Assembly: GCF_016827605.1 (NCBI RefSeq)
Contig: NZ_JAEPJQ010000001.1
Coordinates: 620,001 to 684,000, forward strand
Direction of reading: 5' to 3'
Source: Hyunsoonleella ulvae
GTDB lineage: Bacteria; Bacteroidota; Bacteroidia; Flavobacteriales; Flavobacteriaceae
Length of the DNA stretch: 64,000 bases
The notes beneath the pieces were generated by a model. It did not search any database. It had not been told where the DNA came from and was given only the letters and a program-made list of their open reading frames with translations. Shown here in pieces: positions 1 to 9,911 of this stretch (positions within the stretch are counted from its first letter, which is position 1; every line of letters begins with the position of its first letter). Both the position numbers and the translations under genes were made by a program.

Positions 1-1162
1 TGCGGGAGATCCTAATGGTTTTACTTTTGAAAATACTCATGCTGATATTTATCCATTAGCGTATGATGCTACGACATTTCAAATTGAAGGGTTTTGGAGA
101 GAGTCTTATAAAGCGATTAATAACGTTAATGCTATTATAAAAGTTGCGAGGACAAGTAGTTTAGCTAACAAAGATGCTTTTCTCGCAGAAGCACTTGGTA
201 TTAGAGCCATGTTGTATTATAACTTGTATCGCTTCTTTGCACCAGCTTATAATACAGATGCTAACGCTTTAGCAATTCCATACAAATTCGAAACGGAGGC
301 ACTTCTAGATACAAAGCCTAGAAACACGAATCAAGAGGTAATAGATTTTGTATTAAACGATTTATTAGAAGCAGCAAGTTTGGCTGAAAACGATGTTAAT
401 TCTTATAGAATGTCTAAAACAGCTATTGAAGCATTAACGGCTCGAGTATATCACGAAACAAACGATTTTTCTAATGCCATTACCTATGCGGAGCGTGCCT
501 TAACAGATGGCAGGTATATGCTTGATACCGATGCTACAGCCTTACAAAATCAATGGCAGCAGGACGATTCAAATGAAATCATTTTCAGAATTCGCTTTGA
601 AGAATCGGATGTTAGCTTTAACGCCGCCTTATTATCCATACCTTTATTTTTCAGTTTTCCGTATTTTGTGTCTGATGACCTTATAAATCTTTACGATCAA
701 ACCAATGACATTAGGTTTGCTACTTATTTTGAACCAGAGCCCTTTGGCTCAGGAGCTTTTTATCCCATAAAGCATGCTGGTACCAGAACTGCCGATGCAG
801 CTACTTTTAATCCAGGGGCAATAGATATTAAATTGATTCGCGTTCCAGAATTACACCTAATTCTTGCAGAAGCCTTTGACAAAACAGGAAATGCAGGTAT
901 GGCATTAAATCATTTAAATATTTTAAGAAATGCTAGAGGCTTGGGTGATTATGTAGGTAGCGATCTATCAAATGAAATTTTAGATGAACGCAGACGTGAA
1001 CTTGCTTTTGAAGGTTTTAGATTTACCGATTTAAAACGACTGGGACTTGGGTTTACAAGACCAGACGGTACATCATTAGCTCCAAATGCGGATCGTTTTG
1101 CCTTACCAATTCCGCAACTAGAAATAGACAGATCTGGTTTAGATCAAAATGATGGATATTAA
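1..1162 (+). CDS. SusD/RagB family nutrient-binding outer-membrane lipoprotein, 5' end missing
   Basis: C-terminal 386 codons of a SusD-like protein; the reading frame is open back to base 2, so the true start lies outside the window. SusD proteins are surface lipoproteins that sit on a TonB-dependent SusC transporter and bind its glycan or peptide ligand. Visible family signatures are RVPELHLILAEAF, LNILRNARGLGDY and the C-terminal ERRRELAFEGFRFTDLKR block. The signal peptide and lipobox would be upstream. The SusC partner is expected just upstream, outside the window. The ligand cannot be told from this fragment. Confidence 0.9.
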   Translation, partial: AGDPNGFTFENTHADIYPLAYDATTFQIEGFWRESYKAINNVNAIIKVARTSSLANKDAFLAEALGIRAMLYYNLYRFFAPAYNTDANALAIPYKFETEALLDTKPRNTNQEVIDFVLNDLLEAASLAENDVNSYRMSKTAIEALTARVYHETNDFSNAITYAERALTDGRYMLDTDATALQNQWQQDDSNEIIFRIRFEESDVSFNAALLSIPLFFSFPYFVSDDLINLYDQTNDIRFATYFEPEPFGSGAFYPIKHAGTRTADAATFNPGAIDIKLIRVPELHLILAEAFDKTGNAGMALNHLNILRNARGLGDYVGSDLSNEILDERRRELAFEGFRFTDLKRLGLGFTRPDGTSLAPNADRFALPIPQLEIDRSGLDQNDGY

Positions 1163-1163
1163 T

Positions 1164-1265
1164 ATGAATTTACTTTTATGGCAAGCTCTTTACCTATTAG
1201 GGCTATTGTTCATCTGCTTTTTAATTTATAGGGTTTATAAATATATGAGCAGAAACCCTAAATAA
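1164..1265 (+). CDS. 33-aa single-span membrane miniprotein (possible)
   Basis: Begins one base after the SusD stop and reads MNLLLWQALY followed by a hydrophobic stretch (about residues 3-23), then a basic tail ending RNPK. The shape is one membrane segment with a positive cytoplasmic end. Its tight coupling to the SusD gene and position before the terminator suggest translation from the same message. I do not recognise a family; it could be fortuitous. Confidence 0.4.
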   Translation: MNLLLWQALYLLGLLFICFLIYRVYKYMSRNPK

Positions 1266-1319
1266 TTTAAGAGGTGTACTAAATAAAATTTTATTTTTTT
1301 TTTGAGTTAGTCTTCAATT

Positions 1320-1359
1320 AATAAAGGTGGTACCATTAATCAACCACCTTTATTTTTTT
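1320..1359 (+). terminator. Rho-independent terminator after the SusD operon
   Basis: A perfect 12-bp stem (1320-1331 with 1343-1354), 11-nt loop, then a T run. It ends the SusD transcript before the amidohydrolase gene. Confidence 0.85.
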
Positions 1360-1385
1360 AGTCTCCCTGATATAAATTATATAGA

Positions 1386-2657
1386 ATGAAAAAAATATTG
1401 AAACTAAGTTTAGTCCTTTTGCTATGTATTGGTATTAACAAATCTTATGGGCAGTATCAAGCAAAAAAGGACTCTTTATTGGTTTTAAAAAACGGGTTTA
1501 TTATAAACCTAACTCCTAAAGGAGGCTTCATTAAAAAAGGAACCATTGTTATTGAAAAGGATAACATTAAAGAAGTAAACTACTTAAATGATGCCAAAAC
1601 TTATGACAATGCCAAAGTTATAGACCTCAACGGAAAGTATATTTTACCTGGTTTAATAGACACGCATGTACATTTAGCCACAGCTCCTAAAGAAGGCAGA
1701 AACGAGAACAATGCTTTTATGGAAAAGCAATTAAATAAAATGTTGTATTCTGGCATTACCACGGTACGTGATATGGCAGGAAATGCCATTATTCTTTCAG
1801 ATTATGCCAGAGCAAGCGATTTAAATCAAATCCCTGCGCCTTCAATTTTTTATGCTTCACAATTTGCAGGACCAAAGTATTTTGGTATGATACGAAGTTA
1901 TTCAACCAATACTAGAAGCAAAAGAGACAGACCTTGGGCGCAAACCATTGTAGATTCAACAAACATGCCTTTGGCAATAGCTAGAGCAAAGGGAGCTGGT
2001 GTTACGGGTATTAAAATTTATGCAAACTTAAAACCTTCGTTAGTTACAAAAATAGTTAAAGAAGCAAAAAAACAAGGGCTTCAATCTTGGAGTCATGCTG
2101 CAGTATTTCCAGCTTCTCCATTACAAATTGCAACAGCAAAAGTGAATACCATGTCTCATGCTTGGGATATGATGTATGGATTAAATACTACTGGCACTAT
2201 AACCCGAGCAGATTTAGCCAAAGATATTAATTATGATAAGCTGGATAGTTTATTATACATCATGAAGGATAACCATGTTATTCTTGATGCGACTAACTAT
2301 ATAGCAGAAAACAACAGGATGCACAATGGTGTAAACGTTACACAACGAGCACATAAACTAGGAGTTAAAGTAAGTGTAGGAACCGATTGGCCCTATATAT
2401 ACGAACCTGAAATTCCTTTTTATAAAGAATTAAGATTACTTATTGATAAATGCGGATTTACTACAGAAGAAGCACTATACAGCGCCACAAAAATAGGAGC
2501 CGAAAGTATTGGATTAACAGATAGAGGCGTTATAGAAAATGGGAAAAAAGCAGATATAATTGTCCTCAATAAAAATCCTATAAATAATATAGAAAACTTA
2601 AAAGACCTACATCTTTCCATTAAATCTGGAATCATTTATAAAAAAGAAACCCCATGA
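1386..2657 (+). CDS. Secreted amidohydrolase (imidazolonepropionase/prolidase-like)
   Basis: 423 aa with a Sec signal peptide (residues 1-22, ending SYGQ). Amidohydrolase superfamily metalloenzyme: LPGLIDTHVHLA carries the first two metal histidines (H94, H96), GIKIYANL holds the probable carbamylated lysine, the SHAA and SHAWD segments hold further histidines, and GTDWP holds the catalytic aspartate. Such periplasmic enzymes hydrolyse cyclic amides or dipeptides; the substrate cannot be assigned. The stop overlaps the next gene by ATGA, so it is co-translated with the TlpA-like lipoprotein that follows. Confidence 0.85.
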   Translation: MKKILKLSLVLLLCIGINKSYGQYQAKKDSLLVLKNGFIINLTPKGGFIKKGTIVIEKDNIKEVNYLNDAKTYDNAKVIDLNGKYILPGLIDTHVHLATAPKEGRNENNAFMEKQLNKMLYSGITTVRDMAGNAIILSDYARASDLNQIPAPSIFYASQFAGPKYFGMIRSYSTNTRSKRDRPWAQTIVDSTNMPLAIARAKGAGVTGIKIYANLKPSLVTKIVKEAKKQGLQSWSHAAVFPASPLQIATAKVNTMSHAWDMMYGLNTTGTITRADLAKDINYDKLDSLLYIMKDNHVILDATNYIAENNRMHNGVNVTQRAHKLGVKVSVGTDWPYIYEPEIPFYKELRLLIDKCGFTTEEALYSATKIGAESIGLTDRGVIENGKKADIIVLNKNPINNIENLKDLHLSIKSGIIYKKETP

Positions 2658-3745
2658 AAATACTAAATGCTTCACTGCTTATACTACTTTTATTTACTAG
2701 CTGTAAACCGTCTATAAAACCTAATCTTATTGGCAAAATAACCGATAATGACAACGTACAGCAAATAAAGCTAATTGGTCTGGAAAACGGTTATACCATT
2801 TTAGATTCAACTAGCGTAGTAAACCAAACCTTTAGTTTTAATCTTTCTTTTAAAAACAAACAACTTTTAAAACTTAGAACGAATGATCGTAAGGTGTCAA
2901 CACCCTTATTTTTTTATGAACCTGGTTTAAATTACACCTTTCATATTGAAAACAAGGAAGCTTTAATTCAAGCACCAGAAAACTCATTACAATATAAATA
3001 CAACGAGTTATTAAAAAAACTTAATCCGCTAAATGAAAAATTAAGTAAAATATCGCAAGACACAACACTAACCAAAGCAGAGCTTAATACACTATCGACC
3101 AAATATTTTACAGAGCAATTAAACATTAAAAAAAATTATATACGAACCCATCCAGAATCTTACATATCGCTTTACTTATTGAAAGATTTAGTCAGACTTG
3201 GTCCTATTTTAAGTTATCAAGAACTAAAAGACTTTTTTAATATTGTAAACATTGATGCACACAAAGGAAATCCTATGTTAGATTTTATTGGCGATAAACT
3301 AAAAACCATAGAAGCAAACAGAATAATAGGTAAAACTGCGCCTGCATTTTCGCTAAAAAGCCCAAACGGAAAAGTATACACTCTCGCAGATTTTAAAGGA
3401 GGGTATACACTTATAGACTTTTGGGCAAGTTGGTGTGCTCCATGTAGAGTAGCCAATAAAAATATTATTCCCTTGTATGAAAAATATAAAGATAAAGGCT
3501 TCAATATCATTTCAATATCCTTTGATGAGAATAAAGAAAAGTGGGTAAAAGCCATAGAAGAAGATAAAATTCCTTGGGTACAAGTATCGGATTTAAAAGG
3601 TTTTAAAAATTCTGAAATTAGGAGCCTTTATAAAGTAAAGCAATTACCTACAACCTATGTTTTAGATCCTGAAGGTAAGGTTGTTGATCAACATTTAAAG
3701 CACCATGAATTGGAAAACCTTCTTGAAACTATTTATCAAAACTAA
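2654..3745 (+). CDS. TlpA/ResA-like thioredoxin-fold lipoprotein
   Basis: 363 aa with a lipoprotein signal (LLLFTSC, Cys17 as the acylated residue). The N-terminal ~110 residues resemble the DUF4369 beta domain common in Bacteroidota; the C-terminal ~140 residues are a thioredoxin-like AhpC/TSA-TlpA domain with the redox motif WCAPC (Cys261, Cys264) and the cis-proline segment KQLPTTYV. Expected role: thiol-disulfide reductase at the outer face of the cell envelope. It overlaps the amidohydrolase stop by 4 bases and is followed 27 bp later by a paralogue. Confidence 0.85.
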   Translation: MKILNASLLILLLFTSCKPSIKPNLIGKITDNDNVQQIKLIGLENGYTILDSTSVVNQTFSFNLSFKNKQLLKLRTNDRKVSTPLFFYEPGLNYTFHIENKEALIQAPENSLQYKYNELLKKLNPLNEKLSKISQDTTLTKAELNTLSTKYFTEQLNIKKNYIRTHPESYISLYLLKDLVRLGPILSYQELKDFFNIVNIDAHKGNPMLDFIGDKLKTIEANRIIGKTAPAFSLKSPNGKVYTLADFKGGYTLIDFWASWCAPCRVANKNIIPLYEKYKDKGFNIISISFDENKEKWVKAIEEDKIPWVQVSDLKGFKNSEIRSLYKVKQLPTTYVLDPEGKVVDQHLKHHELENLLETIYQN

Positions 3746-3772
3746 TTTTACACCCTTTTAAAATTTACAACA

Positions 3773-4942
3773 ATGAAAAAAATATCAAACCTAATATACG
3801 TCTTAACTTTTATTTCAACCGTCATGGTGTCCTGCACCAGTTCTAAAGAGCAAAACAAATCAGTAATAAAAGGAACAATTAAGGGGTTGGGAAATAATTC
3901 TATTGTTTTAATGGACGCTAAATACCAGCCTTTAGATACTGTTCAGGCCAATAACGACAACTTTGTATTTGAACATAAATTAGACATAAGTGATCCTAAA
4001 ATGCAAGGTCTTTTTATACCCCAGTTATCAAATAAAAAAGACCGTGGTATGAGAGTGAATAAGACTTACTTCTTTGTAGATAGCAAAACAATTAACATTA
4101 CAGCATCAATTGTTAACGAAAATTTAGAAAACATAGAAGTTACGGGGTCTCCAGCCACAAAAGAATACAAGGACTTGGAGGCTAACTTCCCCGCCAGTAT
4201 TGAATTGGAAAAATATTCAAAACCATATAACGACGCATTTCATCTTTACAATAACGTAGAGAAAAGTGAAGATAATTTAAAAACATTGAAATATTATGGT
4301 AATATAATAGATTCGTTATATACGGAAAGAGGGAAAAATATAATAGATGCTATCGAGTACAACAAAGAAAGTATCGCCCTTTCCTATATCGTTTATCAAA
4401 ATTATGAAACTAAATCTGCTCCATTTATTAAAGACTTGCTAAATAAGTTTTCTCCAAATATTGAAGACTCCTATTATATTTCGCTTTTAAAAGAACAAGT
4501 GAAATTAAAAGAAAGTTCCTCTGTTGGTGCTATGGCTCCAGATTTTACACTGGTTGACGATACAAACAAAATTGTAAAACTTTCCGACTTTAAAGGGTCT
4601 TATGTTCTTATTGATTTTTGGGCCAGTTGGTGTGGCCCATGCAGACAGGAGATACCTCATTTAAAAAAGGCTTACAATACATTTAAAGATGAAGGGTTTC
4701 AAGTAGTTTCTGTTTCTATTGACAGGAAAAAGGAAGCTTGGGAAAAAGCTTTGAAAAAAGAACAATTGCCTTATATAAAATTATGGGATGAAAAAAAGGA
4801 AACCATGCAATTATACCAATATCAAAGTATCCCATATATTGTTTTAGTTTCTCCAGAGGGAAAAATACTAAAGATAAATAAAGGCTTAAGAGGTAATGCG
4901 TTAGAAGAAACTTTGAAAAATATCTTTTTAAATAAAAAGTGA
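3773..4942 (+). CDS. TlpA/ResA-like thioredoxin-fold lipoprotein, second copy
   Basis: 389 aa, same architecture as the preceding gene: lipobox TVMVSC (Cys21), DUF4369-like N-terminal domain, helical middle, then a thioredoxin-like domain with WCGPC (Cys287, Cys290) and the SIPYIVLV cis-proline segment. Tandem duplication with strong divergence outside the redox domain suggests different partners. Probably the last gene of the amidohydrolase transcript. Confidence 0.85.
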   Translation: MKKISNLIYVLTFISTVMVSCTSSKEQNKSVIKGTIKGLGNNSIVLMDAKYQPLDTVQANNDNFVFEHKLDISDPKMQGLFIPQLSNKKDRGMRVNKTYFFVDSKTINITASIVNENLENIEVTGSPATKEYKDLEANFPASIELEKYSKPYNDAFHLYNNVEKSEDNLKTLKYYGNIIDSLYTERGKNIIDAIEYNKESIALSYIVYQNYETKSAPFIKDLLNKFSPNIEDSYYISLLKEQVKLKESSSVGAMAPDFTLVDDTNKIVKLSDFKGSYVLIDFWASWCGPCRQEIPHLKKAYNTFKDEGFQVVSVSIDRKKEAWEKALKKEQLPYIKLWDEKKETMQLYQYQSIPYIVLVSPEGKILKINKGLRGNALEETLKNIFLNKK

Positions 4943-5303
4943 TTTCTAAAAACATAAGGCAAAGCATTAGCGAGTAAGTAAACTTACAAAGTGTTTCTTT
5001 AAGAAAAGTTCTATGAACCCACAATTAACTAAAGCAATGACCTGCTTTTATTGAGACTTTGATTAAAACCTATTAAACAAACTATTGCGTAAAATATGCT
5101 CTTGAGTATATTTTACACAAGTAATTGATAAACAGCATATTTATAGGGCTTCAGATTTAAAAGTTAAACCCTTCGAATTTCTAAAATTACCTCTGCTTAT
5201 AAAACCAGAGAACCCCGTTTTAGCTTATATATTTTTTTAACATTTTATTAGCAAGGGGGAAATGAAATTTAGGCGACATAACTTAAACACATAGAAAGAA
5301 TAA
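4943..5303. other. 361-bp intergenic region with one inverted repeat
   Basis: No convincing gene. A 9-bp inverted repeat (5089-5097 with 5108-5116, arms GTAAAATAT/ATATTTTAC) lies about 190 bp before the M16 gene and could be an operator or a weak hairpin. No T-rich terminator is obvious after the second TlpA gene. Confidence 0.35.
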
Positions 5304-8102
5304 ATGAAAAATATAATAAGTCTAGTTAGTGTATTACTATTTTTAAACCTTAATGCACAAAACTTAAACACACCTCTTCCACTTGACGAGAGTATCAAAA
5401 AAGGTGTTCTACCTAACGGAATGACCTATTACTTGCATAGTACAGATGTTGTTGAAGATGTAGCTAGTTACTACATTATTCAAAATGTAGGATCCATACT
5501 TGAAGATGATAACCAACAGGGATTGGCTCACTTTTTAGAGCACATGGCGTTTAATGGAACTAAGCATTTTCCGGGTAAAGGCATTTTTGATACTTTAGGA
5601 AAAGAAGGGATTGTATTTGGTAAAGATATCAATGCCTATACAAGTTTTGATGAAACAGTTTACAATATAGACAATATACCAACAACACCTGAGCTTATAA
5701 ATACAGGGTTGCACATCCTCCACGATTGGTCAAATTATTTATTATTAACCGAAGAAGAAATTGACGCGGAAAGAGGCGTAATTAAAGAAGAATGGCGTAC
5801 AAGACAAAATGGTGGAATGCGGATTATGCAACAAACTATTGGTACGGCCTATGGAAATTCCAAATATGCTAATAGACTTCCAATTGGTAAAATGGAGATT
5901 GTTGAAAATTTTGAATATAAGTCACTAAGAGACTTCTATCATGATTGGTACAGAACCGATTTACAAGCTATAGCCATTATTGGTGATTTTGATGTAAGTG
6001 AAATGGAGACTAAAATAAAGGAAAAGTTTTCATCCATTCCTGCGGTAAAAAATCCACCAGAACGCTATGTTGTTAAAATTGACGACAATGATAAGTTAGA
6101 TTATGCTATCGCTATGGATAAAGAAGTTTCAATAGCAAACATCCAGTTTAGTATAAGACATAAAAAAACTACTGATAAAAGCACAGCCACATACTTAAAG
6201 GATGCACTAGTAAATGGATTCATTTTTAACATTTTAAAAGAACGCTTTAGTAAAATATCACAGGAACCAGATGCGCCATTTGTAAATGTATCTCCAAGTT
6301 ATGCTAATCTAACCAGAGCGCATAAAACGTTTAGAGTGAATGTTACACCCAAAGAAAACAAACAGCAAGAGGCGTTTAAACTAGCTATGACTGAAATTAA
6401 CAGAGCTGTAAAATTTGGATTTACTAAATCGGAAATTAATAGAGCTGTTATAAAGTATAAAAGCTTATATGAAAAGCAAATTGCAAGGTTGGGTGATAGA
6501 TCTCACAGAAAAATTATAAACTCAATTAAAGCTAATTATTTAGAAAATACCCCTTTAACAGATTTAGCAAAAAAATATGAAATTGCTAAACCCATTCTTA
6601 ACAACATCACACAAGATGACTTACTAAAACAAATGCAGGAGCTTTACACTCCCAACAACAGAAGTGTTATTGTTACTGGTGTAGAAGGTAAAAACAATTT
6701 ATCTGAAACTGAAGCAGTTCAAATTATTGATGCCATTGAGAATGATGAGTCATTACAGCCATATAAAGAGGAAGCAGAGGTAAAACCTCTAATGACTGGG
6801 GTTAAACTAAAACCAGGTAAAATTGAGTCTACAAAGAAAAATAAGGCACTTGGTTTTACAACCTTCACTCTAAGTAATGGTATACGTGTGCATTATCAAT
6901 TTGTTGATAAAGATAAAAACAAGGTGTCATTAAGTGGACACAGTTATGGTGGTACGTCATTATTAGCCATAGACGATTTACCATCTGCAAGTGTGATGAC
7001 CAATGTAATGCCAATGTTTGGATTGGGTGAGTTTTCAGCAACAGAACTTCCTAAGGTTTTAGCTGGTAAAACAGCTATGGTAAAGTTCTTTTTAGGTGAC
7101 ATTACAGAATCTATTTATGGTTCTTCAACAACTAAAGATGTAGCAACTATGCTTCAACTATTAAATCTTCGCTTTACCAAACCTCGCTTTGATGAATCGG
7201 CTTATAAAGTGTTTTTACAACAATTGGATACTTATTTGGCATTTAAAGGCCAAGATTTAAAATCTAAAATGAAAGACAGCTTAAACATGACGTTATACGG
7301 TAATAATAATCCATATAAAAGAGTGTTCAATCAAGATTATGTAGATGACATCAGTTTTGAAAAAATTAAAGACATATACACTACTAGATATGCAGATGCT
7401 TCAGATTTTCAATTCTTTATTGTTGGGGATACACAAGAAGATGCTCTTAAGCCTTTGTTGGAGCAATATGTTGCCAGTATTCCAACAACTAATTCAAAAA
7501 CTGAAAATTATAAGGACAACTCAACAGAATGGTTAAATCCAAACATTGATAAAGACATTTATTTACCTATGGAAGATTTAAAAACTTCTGTTAGAATTGC
7601 TTTTAAAAAAGAAATGCCCTACTCCATTAAAAACTCGATAGTGATGAAGGCTTTAGTCGGTATTCTTCAGTTAAGGTATCTGGAGTCTTTGAGGGAGGAA
7701 GAAGGTGGTACATATAGTGCAAGTACAAGAGGCTCTTTGCTTAAAGAACCTAAATCATTAGCTTTTCTTTCAGTTAGCTTTGATTGTAACCCACATTTAG
7801 CCGAAAAACTAATAAGCATTGTTCATAAGGAGATTGAAACCATTAAAACTGGAGATATAAAGCAAGAAGATTTAGATAAAACATTGGCCAGCTTAATAAA
7901 AGAAAGAGAAGAAAGTAAAAGCTCTAACCAATATGAAATGTCTGCAATGAAAACGTTCATTATAGACGGCTATAACAGAAACGCTCCAGAAAATTTTGAG
8001 AACATTGTCAAAGCTATAACAATAGAAGATATTCAAAGTATAACAAAGGATTTGTTGGAAGACAATAAATCCTATGAAGTAGTTTTTAAACCTGAAATGT
8101 AA
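5304..8102 (+). CDS. M16 family zinc metallopeptidase (PqqL-like), two-halved
   Basis: 932 aa with a signal peptide ending LNLNAQ. The inverted zinc motif HXXEH is at residues 76-80 (HFLEH) and the distal glutamate lies in the EEEIDAERGVIKEEW segment. The full length matches fused two-repeat M16 proteases (each half ~450 aa); the C-terminal half keeps the fold but lacks HXXEH, and carries the LRYLESLREEEGGTYS segment typical of the R/Y substrate-clamp region. Likely a periplasmic peptidase degrading imported peptides. Monocistronic, with a terminator 75 bp downstream. Confidence 0.9.
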   Translation: MKNIISLVSVLLFLNLNAQNLNTPLPLDESIKKGVLPNGMTYYLHSTDVVEDVASYYIIQNVGSILEDDNQQGLAHFLEHMAFNGTKHFPGKGIFDTLGKEGIVFGKDINAYTSFDETVYNIDNIPTTPELINTGLHILHDWSNYLLLTEEEIDAERGVIKEEWRTRQNGGMRIMQQTIGTAYGNSKYANRLPIGKMEIVENFEYKSLRDFYHDWYRTDLQAIAIIGDFDVSEMETKIKEKFSSIPAVKNPPERYVVKIDDNDKLDYAIAMDKEVSIANIQFSIRHKKTTDKSTATYLKDALVNGFIFNILKERFSKISQEPDAPFVNVSPSYANLTRAHKTFRVNVTPKENKQQEAFKLAMTEINRAVKFGFTKSEINRAVIKYKSLYEKQIARLGDRSHRKIINSIKANYLENTPLTDLAKKYEIAKPILNNITQDDLLKQMQELYTPNNRSVIVTGVEGKNNLSETEAVQIIDAIENDESLQPYKEEAEVKPLMTGVKLKPGKIESTKKNKALGFTTFTLSNGIRVHYQFVDKDKNKVSLSGHSYGGTSLLAIDDLPSASVMTNVMPMFGLGEFSATELPKVLAGKTAMVKFFLGDITESIYGSSTTKDVATMLQLLNLRFTKPRFDESAYKVFLQQLDTYLAFKGQDLKSKMKDSLNMTLYGNNNPYKRVFNQDYVDDISFEKIKDIYTTRYADASDFQFFIVGDTQEDALKPLLEQYVASIPTTNSKTENYKDNSTEWLNPNIDKDIYLPMEDLKTSVRIAFKKEMPYSIKNSIVMKALVGILQLRYLESLREEEGGTYSASTRGSLLKEPKSLAFLSVSFDCNPHLAEKLISIVHKEIETIKTGDIKQEDLDKTLASLIKEREESKSSNQYEMSAMKTFIIDGYNRNAPENFENIVKAITIEDIQSITKDLLEDNKSYEVVFKPEM

Positions 8103-8174
8103 AAACAGTAATTAGTAACACCTTTCTAATAATTATTTGAGTTAGTCAGTCAATTTTTGATTTAAGAAAGAGTG

Positions 8175-8203
8175 AAAGGGCTGGTTTCAATCAGCCCTTT
8201 TTT
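8175..8203 (+). terminator. Rho-independent terminator after M16 peptidase gene
   Basis: Stem AAAGGGCTG / CAGCCCTTT with an 8-nt loop followed by T residues. Confidence 0.85.
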
Positions 8204-8300
8204 AATCAATCATCAAGTTATGAATGGTTAATTGAAAGCACCTCAAAATTTAAAAATAAGCAGACTTTATAAAAAACATTTTATTAGTTTTTAGTGTTAG

Positions 8301-8343
8301 AACTGCCCTGAATCTTAGCTCAATTTAGGGTAGTTCTTTTAAA
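8301..8343 (+). terminator. Second hairpin terminator just upstream of the aminotransferase operon
   Basis: A long stem (8301-8315 with 8325-8339, including G-T pairs) followed by TTTT. No gene lies between this and the terminator at 8175, so it is either a backup terminator or a leader hairpin/attenuator of the operon starting at about 8370. Confidence 0.5.
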
Positions 8344-8378
8344 ATAATAATGACATAATTAGTTGCGCAGTGAATTAT

Positions 8379-9881
8379 ATGAAACATATATATGGCAATA
8401 AGCAAAAAAAGACATCTAAATTAGAGCGTTTTTTTCAACCATTCAGAAATAACATTATTGGCATAGATGAAGCGTTTGATTCGCCTTACGGCAGAAAAAA
8501 GATTATTTATGCAGACTGGACTGCAAGCGGAAGGTTGTATAGACCCATTGAAGAAAAAATATCAAATGAAATAGGTCCCTACGTAGCCAATACCCATACC
8601 GAGACCTCAACCACAGGAGCGGCTATGACTTTGGCCTATCATGATGCCAGAAATATTATTAAGAATCATGTAAACGCATCTAAGGACGATGTATTAATTA
8701 CCGTCGGTACGGGAATGACAGGCGCCATTAATAAATTCCAACGTATTTTAGGGATTAAACTCAACGAAAATTTAAAAGATCATACTCAAATTCCAGAAGA
8801 AAAGAGACCTATTATTTTTGTGTCTCATATGGAACATCATTCTAACCAAACCTCATGGCTGGAAACCATAGCAAAAGTGATAGTGATACCTTCAAATAGC
8901 GATGGATTACCTTGTTTAAAAAGTTTAAAGGATTTACTGGAAAGACATAAAAATATTCCAATAAAAATCGCTGCCGTAACAGGTTGCTCTAACGTAACAG
9001 GCATTAAGACCAATTACCATGATATTGCTGAAATAATGCATAAAAATAATGGATTGTGCTTTGTAGATTTTGCATGTTCTGCCCCATATGTTCATATAGA
9101 CATGCATCCAGAACATAAAGACCAATATTTAGACGCTATTACGTTTTCTCCACATAAATTTTTAGGAGGCCCAGGAGCATCAGGGGTACTAATTTTTAAT
9201 AAAAAACTCTATAATAATTTAGTGCCGGACAATCCTGGTGGTGGCACAGTAAGTTACACAAACCCTTGGGGCGACCATGATTACATAGATGATATAGAGA
9301 CTAGAGAAGATGGGGGAACTCCTGGCTTTTTACAGGCTATTAAAATTGCATTGTCTATCCAGTTAAAAGAGCAAATGGGCGTAAAAAATATTTTGGATAG
9401 AGAGCATGAATTAAACAGGATTATTTTTAAAAGACTATCTAAAATAGACAACCTAAAAATTTTAGCTCCAAAACACAAAGACAGGCTAGGGGTATTTTCT
9501 TTTTATATAGAAAATGTGCATTATAATTTGGTGGTAAAACTTTTGAATGATTGCTTTGGAATTCAGACCCGAGGAGGATGTTCTTGTGCCGGTACTTATG
9601 GTCATTACCTCTTAAATGTTGATGAAACTACCTCTAAGGCTATTGAGCATAAAATCCTAGAAGGATGTTTAGTAGAACGCCCAGGTTGGATTCGTATGTC
9701 CATTCATCCTACCATGACGAATGATGAAATAGAGTTTATTTGTGAAGCTATAAAACAGATTGCAGAAAATATTGAATTATGGCAAAAACCTTATAAATAT
9801 AATGCCGAAAAAAATGAGTTTGAACATATAAATAACTTAAATACAGAAAGAGAAATAGTTAAAAATTGGTTTAAACTTTAG
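8379..9881 (+). CDS. PLP-dependent aminotransferase class V / cysteine-desulfurase-like
   Basis: About 500 aa. Fold-type I PLP enzyme: phosphate-binding NTHTETSTTGAAM region, VDFACSAPY with the PLP-pyridine aspartate, and SPHKFLGGPGASG with the Schiff-base lysine (about residue 260). The C-terminal half carries RGGCSCAG, a cysteine-rich loop where group II desulfurases place the active cysteine. ATG at 8379 is preferred; GTG three codons earlier (8370) is also possible. First gene of a three-gene operon with another PLP enzyme. Cysteine desulfurase/lyase or a related aminotransferase are both possible. Confidence 0.8.
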   Translation: MKHIYGNKQKKTSKLERFFQPFRNNIIGIDEAFDSPYGRKKIIYADWTASGRLYRPIEEKISNEIGPYVANTHTETSTTGAAMTLAYHDARNIIKNHVNASKDDVLITVGTGMTGAINKFQRILGIKLNENLKDHTQIPEEKRPIIFVSHMEHHSNQTSWLETIAKVIVIPSNSDGLPCLKSLKDLLERHKNIPIKIAAVTGCSNVTGIKTNYHDIAEIMHKNNGLCFVDFACSAPYVHIDMHPEHKDQYLDAITFSPHKFLGGPGASGVLIFNKKLYNNLVPDNPGGGTVSYTNPWGDHDYIDDIETREDGGTPGFLQAIKIALSIQLKEQMGVKNILDREHELNRIIFKRLSKIDNLKILAPKHKDRLGVFSFYIENVHYNLVVKLLNDCFGIQTRGGCSCAGTYGHYLLNVDETTSKAIEHKILEGCLVERPGWIRMSIHPTMTNDEIEFICEAIKQIAENIELWQKPYKYNAEKNEFEHINNLNTEREIVKNWFKL

Positions 9882-9911
9882 TTATTTCCAATAACATAAA
9901 TTTTATTTCAA

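Noticed and set aside
3217-3555. Minus-strand 112-codon frame and similar long antisense frames
   Set aside because: They lie inside well-supported genes on the opposite strand and have no family features; low G+C shadow frames.
1-8102. Full polysaccharide utilisation locus
   Set aside because: Only a SusD fragment is present; the following genes encode an amidohydrolase, thiol-redox lipoproteins and a peptidase, not carbohydrate-active enzymes.
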